Positions 16,576 to 25,090 of a DNA stretch of 64,000 nucleotides are shown here, piece by piece; the first letter of the stretch is position 1, and every line of letters starts with the position of its first letter. This DNA comes from Lysobacter sp. S4-A87 (GTDB taxonomy: Bacteria; Pseudomonadota; Gammaproteobacteria; Xanthomonadales; Xanthomonadaceae), in NCBI RefSeq assembly GCF_022637455.1, contig NZ_CP093341.1, forward strand, positions 3,534,001 to 3,598,000. Direction: 5' to 3'. The position numbers were made by a program, and so were the translations under genes. The notes below the pieces were generated by a model. It saw only the letters and a list, made by a program, of their open reading frames with translations. It had not been told where the DNA came from and searched no databases.

Positions 16576-18741
16576 ATGCGTCATGGTGTGTTGGCGGTTG
16601 CGGTACTGGGTGCGATGGCCGGAGTCGGCGTCGCCCGGGCAGGAGAGGGCATGTGGGTGCCGCAGCAGTTGCCGGAAATCGCCGGCCCGCTGAAGAAGGC
16701 CGGCCTCAAGCTCAATCCCAAGCAACTGGCCAACCTCACCGGCGACCCGATGGCCGCGGTGGTTTCGCTGGGCGGATGCACGGCCAGCTTCGTCTCGCCG
16801 CAGGGCCTGGTGGTGACGAACCACCACTGCGCCTATGGCGCGATCCAGCTCAACTCCACGCCCGAAAAGAACCTGATGAAGGACGGCTTCAACGCTGTCA
16901 CGCAGGCCGGGGAAGTGTCCGCCGGACCGAATGCGCGCATCTACGCGCTCGACACCATCCAGGACGTGACCCGCCAGGTGCAGGACGCGATCGCGGCCGC
17001 ACCCGATGCGCTCGGTCGCACCGCCGCGCTGGAGGCGATCGAGAAGCAGCTGGTGGCCTCGTGCGAACGCGAGGCCGGTTTCCGCTGCCGTCTTTACAGT
17101 TTCTCCGGCGGCAATGCCTACCGTTTGTTCCGCAACCTCGAGATCCGTGACGTACGCCTGGTCTACGCGCCTCCGGGCGGCGTCGGCAACTTCGGTGGCG
17201 AAGTCGACAACTGGACCTGGCCGCGGCATACCGGCGACTTTTCCTTCTACCGCGCGTACGTCGGCAAAGACGGCAAGCCGGCCGCGTATTCGCCCGACAA
17301 CGTGCCCTACCAGCCCAAGGCCTGGCTGAAGTTCGCCGACAAGCCGCTCGTGGCCGGGGACTTCGTGATGGTCGCCGGCTATCCGGGCCGCACCGCGCGC
17401 TACGCGCTGGCCGAGGAGTTCGAGGAAACCGCGAACTGGACCTACCCGACCATCGGCGGCCACTACAAGGACCTGGTCGCGCTGGTCCAGGCCGAGGGGC
17501 GCAGGAACCCCGATGTCGCGGTGAAGTACGCCAGCACCGTGAAGGGCTGGCAGAACACGATGAAGAACTACGACGGCCAGCTCGCCGGCTTCAAGCGCAT
17601 CGATGCCGCCAGCCGCAAGCAGGCCGAGGAAACCGCGGTGCTGGAGTGGCTTCGCCAGCAGGGCGGCAAGGGCGAACCGGCGCTGGCCGCGCACGCGAAG
17701 TTGCTCGAGCTCGACGATGCCGCGCGCGTCAATCGCGAACGCGACCTGGTGTTCGGGCAGCTGCGCAGCACCGGCGTGCTCGGTGCGGCGACGCAGCTGT
17801 ACCGGTTGTCGCTCGAGCGCGCCAAGCCCGACCCGCAGCGCGAGCAGGGCTACCAGCAGCGCGACCTGGCCACGTTCGAAGGCGGCATGCGGCAGATGGA
17901 GCGTCGTTACGTGCCGGCCATGGATCGCCAGCTGCAGGCCTACTGGCTGCGCGAGTACACCAAACTGCCGGCGTCGCAGCGCGTCGCCGCGATTGAGAAA
18001 TGGCTGGGCGGCAGCGACGACAAGGCGATCAATCGCGCCCTCGACAAGCTGGCCAGGACCAACCTGGGCATCACCGAACAGCGCCTGCGGCTGATGACTG
18101 CCAGCAGCGCCGAGCTGGAAAAGAGCAAGGACCCGGCGATCCAGTTCGCCGTGGCGATCATGCCGACCGTGCTGCAGCTGGAAAGCGAGGGCAAGGCCCG
18201 CGCCGGCGACGCGCTGTTGGCGCGGCCGCTGTACCTGCAGGCGGTGGCCGATTACCGCAAGAGCAAGGGACAGTTCGTCTATCCCGATGCCAACTCATCG
18301 CTGCGCATCACCTTCGGCAACGTCACCGGCTACACCAAGCTCGACGGCAGCAAGCAGATGCCGTTCACGCGCCTGGAAGAAGTCGCCGCCAAGGCCACCG
18401 GCCAGGATCCGTTCAACGCGCCCAAGGCGCTGCTGGATGCGGTCGCGGCGAAGAACTACGGCGGCCTGGCCGACAAGAAGCTCGGCACGGTGCCGGTGAA
18501 CTTCCTGTCCGACCTGGACATCACCGGCGGCAATTCCGGTTCACCGGTGCTCGATGCACAGGGCAAGCTGGTGGGCCTGGCCTTCGACGGCAACTGGGAG
18601 TCGGTCAGCAGCAACTGGGTGTTCGACCCGGCGATGACGCGGATGATCTCGGTCGACCAGCGCTACATGCGCTGGATCATGCAGGAGGTCTACCCGGCGC
18701 CGCAGCTGTTGCAGGAGCTGGGTGTCGCGAAGAAGCAGTGA
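16576..18741 (+). CDS. S46-family dipeptidyl-peptidase (DPP7/DAP BII-like)
   Basis: A 721-residue exported S46 peptidase. The signal peptide ends near GVARAGEG, and EGMWVPQQLPEI is the family start. The catalytic His lies in the canonical VVTNHHCAYGAIQLNS, and the nucleophile is in [13 protein letters not shown] (Ser near 654). The residue 18 positions later is Gly (AFDGNWE), as in DPP7/DAP BII enzymes that prefer hydrophobic residues at P1. It is a tandem paralogue of the upstream gene, with the same domain order throughout: trypsin-like halves around a large helical insert. Together they would release dipeptides from oligopeptides for uptake. Start: ATG with GGAG upstream. Confidence 0.95.
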   Translation: MRHGVLAVAVLGAMAGVGVARAGEGMWVPQQLPEIAGPLKKAGLKLNPKQLANLTGDPMAAVVSLGGCTASFVSPQGLVVTNHHCAYGAIQLNSTPEKNLMKDGFNAVTQAGEVSAGPNARIYALDTIQDVTRQVQDAIAAAPDALGRTAALEAIEKQLVASCEREAGFRCRLYSFSGGNAYRLFRNLEIRDVRLVYAPPGGVGNFGGEVDNWTWPRHTGDFSFYRAYVGKDGKPAAYSPDNVPYQPKAWLKFADKPLVAGDFVMVAGYPGRTARYALAEEFEETANWTYPTIGGHYKDLVALVQAEGRRNPDVAVKYASTVKGWQNTMKNYDGQLAGFKRIDAASRKQAEETAVLEWLRQQGGKGEPALAAHAKLLELDDAARVNRERDLVFGQLRSTGVLGAATQLYRLSLERAKPDPQREQGYQQRDLATFEGGMRQMERRYVPAMDRQLQAYWLREYTKLPASQRVAAIEKWLGGSDDKAINRALDKLARTNLGITEQRLRLMTASSAELEKSKDPAIQFAVAIMPTVLQLESEGKARAGDALLARPLYLQAVADYRKSKGQFVYPDANSSLRITFGNVTGYTKLDGSKQMPFTRLEEVAAKATGQDPFNAPKALLDAVAAKNYGGLADKKLGTVPVNFLSDLDITGGNSGSPVLDAQGKLVGLAFDGNWESVSSNWVFDPAMTRMISVDQRYMRWIMQEVYPAPQLLQELGVAKKQ

Positions 18742-18752
18742 CGGAACGGTTG

Positions 18753-18938
18753 CCCCGGGTGCGGCCTGCGGCCTTACCCGGGCTACGCGCCCAGCCCGAC
18801 ACCCCGTCCGCACGTAGCCCGGGTAAGCAAAGCGCACCCGGGAACAGGCACCGCATCCGCAGTAGCCCGGGTAAGCGAAGCGCACCCGGGAACCGGCACC
18901 GCATCCGCAGTAGCCCGGGTAAGCGAAGCGCACCCGGG
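18753..18938. repeat. Cluster of GTAG-type REP units with 48-bp tandem period
   Basis: One degenerate inverted unit (18753-18786) is followed by three direct 29-base units starting at 18814, 18862 and 18910. The spacing is exactly 48 bp, and the spacers are nearly identical (AAC[A/C]GGCACCGCATCCGCA). Units two and three are identical and unit one differs by one base. The cluster fills the space between the second S46 gene and the convergent DUF3224 gene, and could end both transcripts. Confidence 0.9.
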
Positions 18939-18951
18939 AAAAGCGCCCGCC

Positions 18952-19356
18952 TCACTCCGGCTGGGTAAGCTCGTAGTCGAAGCTATAGAAGTGCTTGCCA
19001 TCGGCAATGTCGATGGTCATGCGCCCGGACAGTCCCTTGAGCTCACCGCTGCCCGAGTCCGGCACGACGGTGACTGCCAGCGTCGGTGCGCCACGGTCGA
19101 GCGTGCCGGTGTGCTGGGTGAGGAAGGCGCCGACGCGACCATCGAGCGATCCGGCGATGCGCTCGACAGCGACATAGGCCGCCGAACCTTCGACCTCGGT
19201 GCCGACGGCCAACATGTGCACCACCGCGGTGGCGTCGAGTGCGCCGTGGAAGCGTTTGTCGAATCGGAAATGTCCGGCGACGGCACCGTCGCCCAGGTCG
19301 CATCCGCCTTCCGGCGTGCGCTTGACCTCGAATTCGCCCTTCACCTGCTGTGCCAT
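18952..19356 (-). CDS. DUF3224 domain protein
   Basis: A 134-residue cytoplasmic protein of the DUF3224 family (allene-oxide-cyclase-like small beta-barrel). Family-like features are KGEFEVKRTPE near the start, AAYVAVERIAGSLDGRVGAF in the middle (the G-L-E-R-V-x-G-x-L-x-G-R-x-G-x-F pattern), and the end VPDSGSGELKGLSGRMTIDI then HFYSFDYEL. No catalytic role is established for the family. It is convergent with the S46 peptidase and divergent from the phosphatase gene. Nothing in the sequence suggests a partner. Confidence 0.8.
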   Translation of the reverse strand: MAQQVKGEFEVKRTPEGGCDLGDGAVAGHFRFDKRFHGALDATAVVHMLAVGTEVEGSAAYVAVERIAGSLDGRVGAFLTQHTGTLDRGAPTLAVTVVPDSGSGELKGLSGRMTIDIADGKHFYSFDYELTQPE

Positions 19357-19484
19357 CGTCGTGCTCCCTGCGCGTTCCTGAGTGGTGAATCCTCGCTCAC
19401 GATTCCGGCGGTTGCCAGTGCAACGGTTGTGCCGTCGCCGGCATTTGCCTAGGCTGCGGGACTGCCTTCCCCACAGACCAGAGC

Positions 19485-20126
19485 ATGCGCATTCTCTTAG
19501 CCCGTCACGGCGAGACGCCGTGGAACGCCGAAGGCCGCTACCAGGGCCAGGAAGACATCCCGCTGTCGCCGGTCGGCATCGGCCAGGCGCGCGCGCTCGG
19601 CGAGCGCCTGCGTGAGCTGCCGATCACCCGTGCCGTCGCTTCGCCGCTGACGCGCGCGCGGCAGACCGCCGAGTTCGCCCTGGGCGGGCGCGATCTGCCG
19701 CTGACCCTGGATCCGGGCCTGATGGAGATCGCCCACGGCACCTGGGAAGGTCTGCTGGCCAGTGAGATCGGCGAGCGTGACGGTGAGCGATTGAAGGCCT
19801 GGCGCGATGCACCGCATGAGGTGCTGATGCCGGAGGGCGAGTCGCTGCAGCATGTGTTCGACCGTGCCTGGCCGGCCTTCGCGCGCGCAACCGATGGCCT
19901 GGGCGACGGCGACACGCTGCTCGTGGTCGCCCACGATGCGGTCAATCGCGTGCTGCTGTGCCACGTGCTGGGCATCCCGCTGTCGCGGCTGTGGGGTTTC
20001 CGCCAGGCGCCGACGACGATCAATCTGCTGGAAGGTCCGGACGTCGATCATCTCGAAGTGGTCCGCCTCAACGACTGCAGCCACCACACGCTGCTGTTCG
20101 GGGAAGCGGTGCACCGGGCGCTGTAA
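19485..20126 (+). CDS. Histidine phosphatase (phosphoglycerate-mutase-like) family protein
   Basis: A 213-residue cytoplasmic enzyme of histidine phosphatase clan 1. The phosphate-accepting His is in ILLARHGETPWNAEGRYQGQ (LxRHGET motif). Other core residues are SPLTRARQTAE (second Arg), LMEIAHGTWEGL (Glu), and VVAHDAVNRVLLCHVLG (second His). The sequence fits broad-specificity phosphatases of the GpmB/CobC group more than true phosphoglycerate mutase, given the short length and PLSPVGIGQARALG. It lies 47 bp upstream of folC on the same strand. A role in folate or cobalamin side reactions would be inference. Confidence 0.88.
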   Translation: MRILLARHGETPWNAEGRYQGQEDIPLSPVGIGQARALGERLRELPITRAVASPLTRARQTAEFALGGRDLPLTLDPGLMEIAHGTWEGLLASEIGERDGERLKAWRDAPHEVLMPEGESLQHVFDRAWPAFARATDGLGDGDTLLVVAHDAVNRVLLCHVLGIPLSRLWGFRQAPTTINLLEGPDVDHLEVVRLNDCSHHTLLFGEAVHRAL

Positions 20127-20173
20127 CCCCGGCGCAGGAGCGAGCCTGCCGGAGCGCACAGGGACAGGCGATA

Positions 20174-21472
20174 ATGCGCGCCATGAACCGCACGCTTGCC
20201 GACTGGCTCGAGTACATCGAGCGCATCCACCCGAAAACCATCGACATGGGCCTGGAGCGCATCGGCGAAGTTGCCCGGCGCCTGGGCCTGAAGCGGCCGG
20301 CGAAGAAGGTCATCACTGTCGGCGGTACCAATGGCAAGGGGTCGACGGTCGCCTTCATCGAGGCGATTGCGCGCGCCGCCGGCCGCAAGGTCGGTGCCTA
20401 CACCTCGCCGCACCTGCTGGCCTACAACGAGCGAATCCGCATCGAAGGTGCCGATGCCGGCGACGCCGACCTGGTCGCTGCGTTCGAGGCGATCGAGGCG
20501 GCACGCGGCGATGTCGCGCTGACCTATTTCGAGTACGGCACGCTGGCGGCGTTGTGGTTGTTCGAGCGCGCTGGGCTGGACCTGGCGATCCTCGAGGTCG
20601 GCCTGGGCGGGCGCCTGGACGCGACCAACCTGGTCGATGCCGACGTCGCCATCATCACCACCGTCGATCTCGACCATCAGGATTACCTCGGCGATGAGCG
20701 CGAGGCGATTGGCGTGGAGAAGGTCGGCATCGCGCGGATGGGCAAGGCGCTGGTGCTGGGCGATGACGATCCGCCGTCGAGCGTTCTCGGCCACGCCTAC
20801 CGCATCGGTGCGTCGACCTGGCGCATCAGCAACGATTTCTTCTTCGAGGTCCTGCCTGTGCAGCTCGATGCCGGCGGCCAGTCGTTGCCGCCGCGCTGGC
20901 GCTGGCGCGAGGTCGGCTATCGGCAGGAGCTGCCGATGCCGCGCCTGGCCGCGCCGGTGCAGTTGCGCAACGCCGCCGTCGCCATCGCCGCGCTGCGTGC
21001 ACTGGGCAAACCCGTTCCGCGCCAGGCCATCGCCGAGGGCGTCGCCAATGCAGACGTCAGTGGCCGTCTGCAGCGCTTCGATCGTGGCGGCGTCGAGGTC
21101 GTGGTCGATGTCGGCCACAACCCGCAGGCGGCGCGCGCGCTGTCGGCCTGGCTGGCGGCGAACCCGGTGGCGGGTTCGGTCCATGCGGTCTACGCGGCGC
21201 TGTCGGACAAGGACGTCGCCGGTGTCGTCGCCGCAATGGCGCCGCAGGTCGGGCAGTGGCATCTGGCCGGTCTGTCCGGGCCTCGCGGTGGCAGTGTCGA
21301 GGCGCTGGCCGGGCGCCTGCAGGGCACGCCTGCGGCCTTGGGCTCACGTCATGAGCGGTTGGAAGACGCCTTGCGCGAAGCGCATGCACAGGCAGCGCCT
21401 GGCGACCGCGTGATCGTGTTCGGTTCGTTCCATACCGCGGCCGCCGCGCTGCAGTGGCTGGGGCACGACTGA
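20174..21472 (+). CDS. folC: Bifunctional folylpolyglutamate synthase / dihydrofolate synthase
   Basis: A 432-residue ATP-dependent Mur-ligase-fold enzyme that joins glutamate to dihydropteroate and then to folates. The P-loop is VITVGGTNGKGSTVAFIEAI. ACTSPHLLAYNERI-type (here AYTSPHLLAYNERIRIEG), LEVGLGGRLDATN and VDLDHQDYLGD are family signatures. DVGHNPQAARALSAWL marks the C-terminal domain. An AGGGA lies nine bases before the ATG at 20174, and a second ATG at 20183 is possible. It heads the folC-dedD-cvpA-purF order conserved in gammaproteobacteria. Confidence 0.95.
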   Translation: MRAMNRTLADWLEYIERIHPKTIDMGLERIGEVARRLGLKRPAKKVITVGGTNGKGSTVAFIEAIARAAGRKVGAYTSPHLLAYNERIRIEGADAGDADLVAAFEAIEAARGDVALTYFEYGTLAALWLFERAGLDLAILEVGLGGRLDATNLVDADVAIITTVDLDHQDYLGDEREAIGVEKVGIARMGKALVLGDDDPPSSVLGHAYRIGASTWRISNDFFFEVLPVQLDAGGQSLPPRWRWREVGYRQELPMPRLAAPVQLRNAAVAIAALRALGKPVPRQAIAEGVANADVSGRLQRFDRGGVEVVVDVGHNPQAARALSAWLAANPVAGSVHAVYAALSDKDVAGVVAAMAPQVGQWHLAGLSGPRGGSVEALAGRLQGTPAALGSRHERLEDALREAHAQAAPGDRVIVFGSFHTAAAALQWLGHD

Positions 21473-21526
21473 ACGGCGCGGGATGATCTGTTTTCGCCGA
21501 TCGACGGTCACGGCGGGCGGCGAGGG

Positions 21527-21532
21527 TATAAT
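21527..21532 (+). promoter_or_regulatory. -10 hexamer before dedD
   Basis: Perfect TATAAT 35 bp before the dedD start, in the 95-bp folC-dedD spacer. No good -35 match is seen at 16-18 bp, so it may be an internal promoter of moderate strength. Confidence 0.45.
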
Positions 21533-21567
21533 TCGCGCGGCAATCCGCCTGCGGTGTGCGAGACCCG

Positions 21568-22602
21568 ATGGAACCTGCCCTGAAACAGCGACTGATCGGC
21601 GCGACGGTACTGGTCGCGCTGGCGGTGATCTTCCTGCCAATGCTGATCAAGGGCCCGGCGCCCGAAAGCGGAGCCTCCGACGTTCCCCTCAAGCTTCCCG
21701 ATGCCCCGCAGGGCGAATTCGAGACGCGCGAGCTGCCGCTGGTCACCCCGGGCCAGGCGCCGCAGGGCGGGGCAGTGGGGATGGACGCAGGCGACGCCGA
21801 CAAGTTGCCGACGGTCGATACCACGACCACCACGGCGACCGCACCCGCACCCGATGACACCACGTCGCCCGCCGGTACCGCCGGTGGCAACTTCGCCGTG
21901 AGCTTCGGCAGTTACGCCTCCACGGGCGACGCCGACCGCGTAGTGAGGGCGCTGGCCTCCGCGCAGCTGCCCGGATACCAGGAAGCCGCGCCGGCCAGTG
22001 GCGGCCGCACCCTTTACCGCGTCCGCATCGGACCGTACGCAACCCAGGCCGAGGCCGAGGCCGCGCGCCTGCAGTCGGCGCGCGTGCGCAGCGACGTTGG
22101 TGCCAAGGTCGTGACCCTGGATGCAGATGCCGCAGCGCCGGCACCGGCCGCGCAGACCGCTGCCGTGGAATCCGCGCCTGCGGTTTCGGCGGCGGTGCCG
22201 CTGGCCGACTCGACGCCGGCAGCGCGCCCGGCGCCGCTGCCGCCGGAGCCGGCCAAACCGGTCAAGCCCGCCGCCGAGGCCCCGGCCAAGCCGGTCGCCA
22301 AGCCGGCACCGACGACCGTGGCCAGCGCCGCCCCCGCGGCAGCGCCGGCCCGCCCTGCGGCTGCCGATACCGGCTTTGCGGTCCAGCTGGGTGCCTTCGG
22401 CAGTGCCGAGGAGGCAGCCAAGCTGCGTGATCGCGCCCGCGCGGCCGGGTTCAGCGCCTTCGTCGAGCAGGTCCGGACCGACAAGGGCGTGCTGAACCGG
22501 GTCCGTGTCGGGCCGGTGGCCAGTCGCGCCGATGCCGACCAGCTCAAGGGTCAGGTCGCGGCGAAGCTGGGCGTCAGCGGCATTGTCCGACCGCATCCCT
22601 GA
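21568..22602 (+). CDS. dedD: DedD-like cell-division protein with two SPOR domains
   Basis: A 344-residue bitopic inner-membrane protein: short cytoplasmic start, one TM helix (about 10-28, LIGATVLVALAVIFLPMLI), then a periplasmic part. Two SPOR domains are visible. The first is at about 107-185 (GGNFAVSFGSYASTGDADRV, then YRVRIGPYATQAEAEA). The second is at about 273-344 (GFAVQLGAFGSAEEAAKLRD, then NRVRVGPVASRADADQ). A 75-residue Ala/Pro/Lys linker joins them. SPOR domains bind denuded septal peptidoglycan. E. coli DedD has one, so the duplication is notable. Start at ATG 21568 (MEPALKQRLIGA, the family start) rather than the in-frame GTG upstream. Confidence 0.9.
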   Translation: MEPALKQRLIGATVLVALAVIFLPMLIKGPAPESGASDVPLKLPDAPQGEFETRELPLVTPGQAPQGGAVGMDAGDADKLPTVDTTTTTATAPAPDDTTSPAGTAGGNFAVSFGSYASTGDADRVVRALASAQLPGYQEAAPASGGRTLYRVRIGPYATQAEAEAARLQSARVRSDVGAKVVTLDADAAAPAPAAQTAAVESAPAVSAAVPLADSTPAARPAPLPPEPAKPVKPAAEAPAKPVAKPAPTTVASAAPAAAPARPAAADTGFAVQLGAFGSAEEAAKLRDRARAAGFSAFVEQVRTDKGVLNRVRVGPVASRADADQLKGQVAAKLGVSGIVRPHP

Positions 22603-22637
22603 CCCCATCTAGGCCACACGGACAATGAGCGCAGCAC

Positions 22638-23210
22638 ATGAGCGCGATTGACTGGGTGCTGCTGGCGGTAGTGGCGGCATCGGCGCTGTTCGGGCTGATG
22701 CGCGGCTTCGTCGGCGTGCTCGCCTCGCTGGCCGCGTGGGTGCTGGCGGGCTGGGCGGCGTTCAAGTTCGGCGCGCAGGTCGCGCTGTTGCTGGCCGGCG
22801 ATGGCGACGCCGGTCCCGGTGAGCTGCTCGCCGGTTACGCATTGAGTTTCATCGGTGTGTTGATCGTGGTCGGCCTGGTGGGCTGGCTGGTACGCAAACT
22901 GGTGCAGTCGGTGGGCCTGTCCGGGCTTGACCGGCTGCTGGGCCTGGCGCTGGGTGTGGCGCGCGGTGCGTTCGTCGCCTGCGCGCTGGTCCTGCTGCTG
23001 GGCCTGACGGCGATGCCGCGCGAGGCGCAGTGGCAGCAATCGCAGGTACTGCCGGTGTTCGTGCCGGGCGCACAGTGGCTGCGCACCTGGTTGCCCGACT
23101 GGGCGGCCGCGCAAGTCGACCTGGATGGTCGTGAACAAGCACTCCCGGCGCCGCAATCGCCGGGACACGAAAACGACCAGGCGCTGCCGGCGCCGGTCAG
23201 CGGGGCCTGA
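22638..23210 (+). CDS. cvpA: CvpA family membrane protein
   Basis: A 190-residue inner-membrane protein with four TM segments. It begins [20 protein letters not shown] and includes [20 protein letters not shown], the standard CvpA N-terminal signature. The last 35 residues are soluble and acidic/Pro-rich. CvpA is needed for colicin V production in E. coli and for envelope stress and bile resistance in enterobacteria, but its molecular activity is unknown. It is placed between dedD (35 bp) and purF (46 bp) as in most gammaproteobacteria. Confidence 0.92.
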   Translation: MSAIDWVLLAVVAASALFGLMRGFVGVLASLAAWVLAGWAAFKFGAQVALLLAGDGDAGPGELLAGYALSFIGVLIVVGLVGWLVRKLVQSVGLSGLDRLLGLALGVARGAFVACALVLLLGLTAMPREAQWQQSQVLPVFVPGAQWLRTWLPDWAAAQVDLDGREQALPAPQSPGHENDQALPAPVSGA

Positions 23211-23256
23211 CGGCCGCGCACGCACCAACCCTCTTTACTCAGCAGGACTCATCACC

Positions 23257-24723
23257 ATGTGCGGCATTCTCGGTATCGTCGGCCACAACGACGTCGCGGC
23301 GCAGCTCTACGACGGCCTGACGGTGTTGCAGCATCGTGGCCAGGACGCCGCAGGCATCGCCACCGCCAACGGCAGCAAGCTGCGTGTGCACAAGGGCAAC
23401 GGTCTGGTCAGCGAAGTCTTCGACGCCAAGGCGATGAGCCTGCTCGAAGGGCGCGTGGGCATCGGCCATTGCCGTTATCCGACGGCCGGCAGCGAAGGCT
23501 CCGACGAGGCGCAGCCGTTCTACGTCAACTCGCCGTTCGGCATCGCCCTGGCCCACAACGGCAACCTGATCAACACCGACGCGCTGCGCCGCGAGGTGTT
23601 CGAGCAGGACCGCCGCAACGTCAACACCGAGTCGGACTCGGAAGTGCTGCTGAACGTCTTCGCGCATGAGCTGGACACGCAGAAGGCGCTCAACCCCGAG
23701 GCCACCTTCCGCGCCATCGAAGGCGTGCACAAGCGGTGTGTCGGCGGCTTCGCCGTGGTCGCCACCGTGCTCGGCCTGGGCCTGGTCGCCTTCCGCGATC
23801 CCAACGGCATCCGCCCGCTGGTGCTGGGCAAGCGCCAGGGCAACGGCCAGGACGAGTACGCCGTCGCCTCCGAATCGGTCGCCCTCGACCTGCTCGGTTT
23901 CGAGCGCGTGCGCGACGTGCGCCCCGGCGAGGCGATCGTGATCACCCCGCGCGGCGAGCTGTTCACGCGCCAGTGCGCCGAGCCGCGCATGCACACGCCG
24001 TGCATCTTCGAGTACGTCTACTTCGCCCGTCCCGACTCGATGATGGACGAGGTCTCGGTGCACAAGGCGCGCATGCGAATGGGCCAGAAGCTCGGCGAGA
24101 AGATCCTGCGCCTGCGTCCGGACCACGACATCGACACCGTGATCCCGATCCCGGACACCTCGCGCGACGCCGCGCTGGAAATCTCCAACGTGCTGGGCGT
24201 GAAGTACCGCGAGGGTTTCATCAAGAACCGCTACGTAGGCCGCACGTTCATCATGCCGGGGCAGGGCGAGCGCGCGAAGTCGGTGCGCCGCAAGCTCAAC
24301 CCGATCCCGCTGGAATTCCGCAACCGCGTCGTGCTGCTGGTCGATGATTCGATCGTGCGCGGCACCACCTCCAAGCAGATCGTGCAGATGGCGCGCGACG
24401 CCGGCGCGCGCAAGGTCTACCTGGCCTCGGCCGCGCCGCCGGTGCGCTATCCCAATGTCTACGGCATCGACATGCCGTCGGCCGAGGAACTGGTCGCGCA
24501 CGACCGCACCGACGAAGAAGTGCAGACGCTGCTGGGTTGCGACTGGCTGATCTACCAGGACCTGTCGGACCTGGAAGAGGCAGTCTCCGGGCCCAAGCAC
24601 AACATCGAGTATTTCGATTCGTCGTGTTTCAACGGCGAATACGTCACCGGCATCGAGCCGGGTTACTTCGAGCGCATCAAGCAGTTGCGCTCGGATGAAG
24701 CCAAGAAGACGCGGAGGGCCTGA
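23257..24723 (+). CDS. purF: Amidophosphoribosyltransferase
   Basis: A 488-residue enzyme for the first committed step of purine synthesis: PRPP plus glutamine to phosphoribosylamine. The start is [20 protein letters not shown], so after Met removal Cys2 is the glutaminase nucleophile. The N-terminal Ntn domain has [16 protein letters not shown] and [12 protein letters not shown]. The PRTase domain has the PRPP loop [20 protein letters not shown] and the inter-domain [10 protein letters not shown]. No N-terminal propeptide and no 4Fe-4S cysteine set are evident, as in the E. coli type. rraB follows 3 bp after the stop, so the operon continues. Confidence 0.97.
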   Translation: MCGILGIVGHNDVAAQLYDGLTVLQHRGQDAAGIATANGSKLRVHKGNGLVSEVFDAKAMSLLEGRVGIGHCRYPTAGSEGSDEAQPFYVNSPFGIALAHNGNLINTDALRREVFEQDRRNVNTESDSEVLLNVFAHELDTQKALNPEATFRAIEGVHKRCVGGFAVVATVLGLGLVAFRDPNGIRPLVLGKRQGNGQDEYAVASESVALDLLGFERVRDVRPGEAIVITPRGELFTRQCAEPRMHTPCIFEYVYFARPDSMMDEVSVHKARMRMGQKLGEKILRLRPDHDIDTVIPIPDTSRDAALEISNVLGVKYREGFIKNRYVGRTFIMPGQGERAKSVRRKLNPIPLEFRNRVVLLVDDSIVRGTTSKQIVQMARDAGARKVYLASAAPPVRYPNVYGIDMPSAEELVAHDRTDEEVQTLLGCDWLIYQDLSDLEEAVSGPKHNIEYFDSSCFNGEYVTGIEPGYFERIKQLRSDEAKKTRRA

Positions 24724-24726
24724 GCC

Positions 24727-25083
24727 ATGCACGAACTGCGCCGCATGATGATCCCCGACGACGAGAACGGCCAGGTGCTGCGGCAGATGCTCGACGACGG
24801 CGACGACCTCGATGTGCCGCGTGGAATCGAGTTCTTCCACGTGTTCGCCGAGCAGAGCGATGCCGATGCCTTTGTCGAAGCGGCCGCGGCCTTGCCCGAC
24901 CTGATGGTCGAGGACGCCGAGGTCGACGACGAAGGCGTATGGCAGGTGTGCGTGATTCGGGTGATGGCGCCATCGCACGCGGCCATTACCGCGCTGGAAC
25001 TGCAGCTGGGCGAGCTGGCCGAGTCGCACCGCGGCTTTGCCGACGGCTGGGGCTGCCCACCGGCAGACGAAACCGCGCACTGA
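24727..25083 (+). CDS. rraB: RraB-type ribonuclease E inhibitor
   Basis: A 118-residue acidic cytoplasmic protein of the RraB family, which binds and restrains RNase E. Typical stretches are DDENGQVLRQMLDDGDDLDV, GIEFFHVFAEQSDADAF, VWQVCVIRVMAPSHAAITAL and ESHRGFADGWGC. The start codon is 3 bp after the purF stop, so translation is probably coupled. RraB is usually encoded apart from purF. Here mRNA decay control is tied to the purine operon and to a DUF455 gene eight bases downstream. Confidence 0.85.
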   Translation: MHELRRMMIPDDENGQVLRQMLDDGDDLDVPRGIEFFHVFAEQSDADAFVEAAAALPDLMVEDAEVDDEGVWQVCVIRVMAPSHAAITALELQLGELAESHRGFADGWGCPPADETAH

Positions 25084-25090
25084 CATCGGC

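Noticed and set aside
18814-18938. CRISPR-like regular repeats with 48-bp period
   Set aside because: The spacers are also nearly identical and the unit is the REP element found at other loci; no cas genes.
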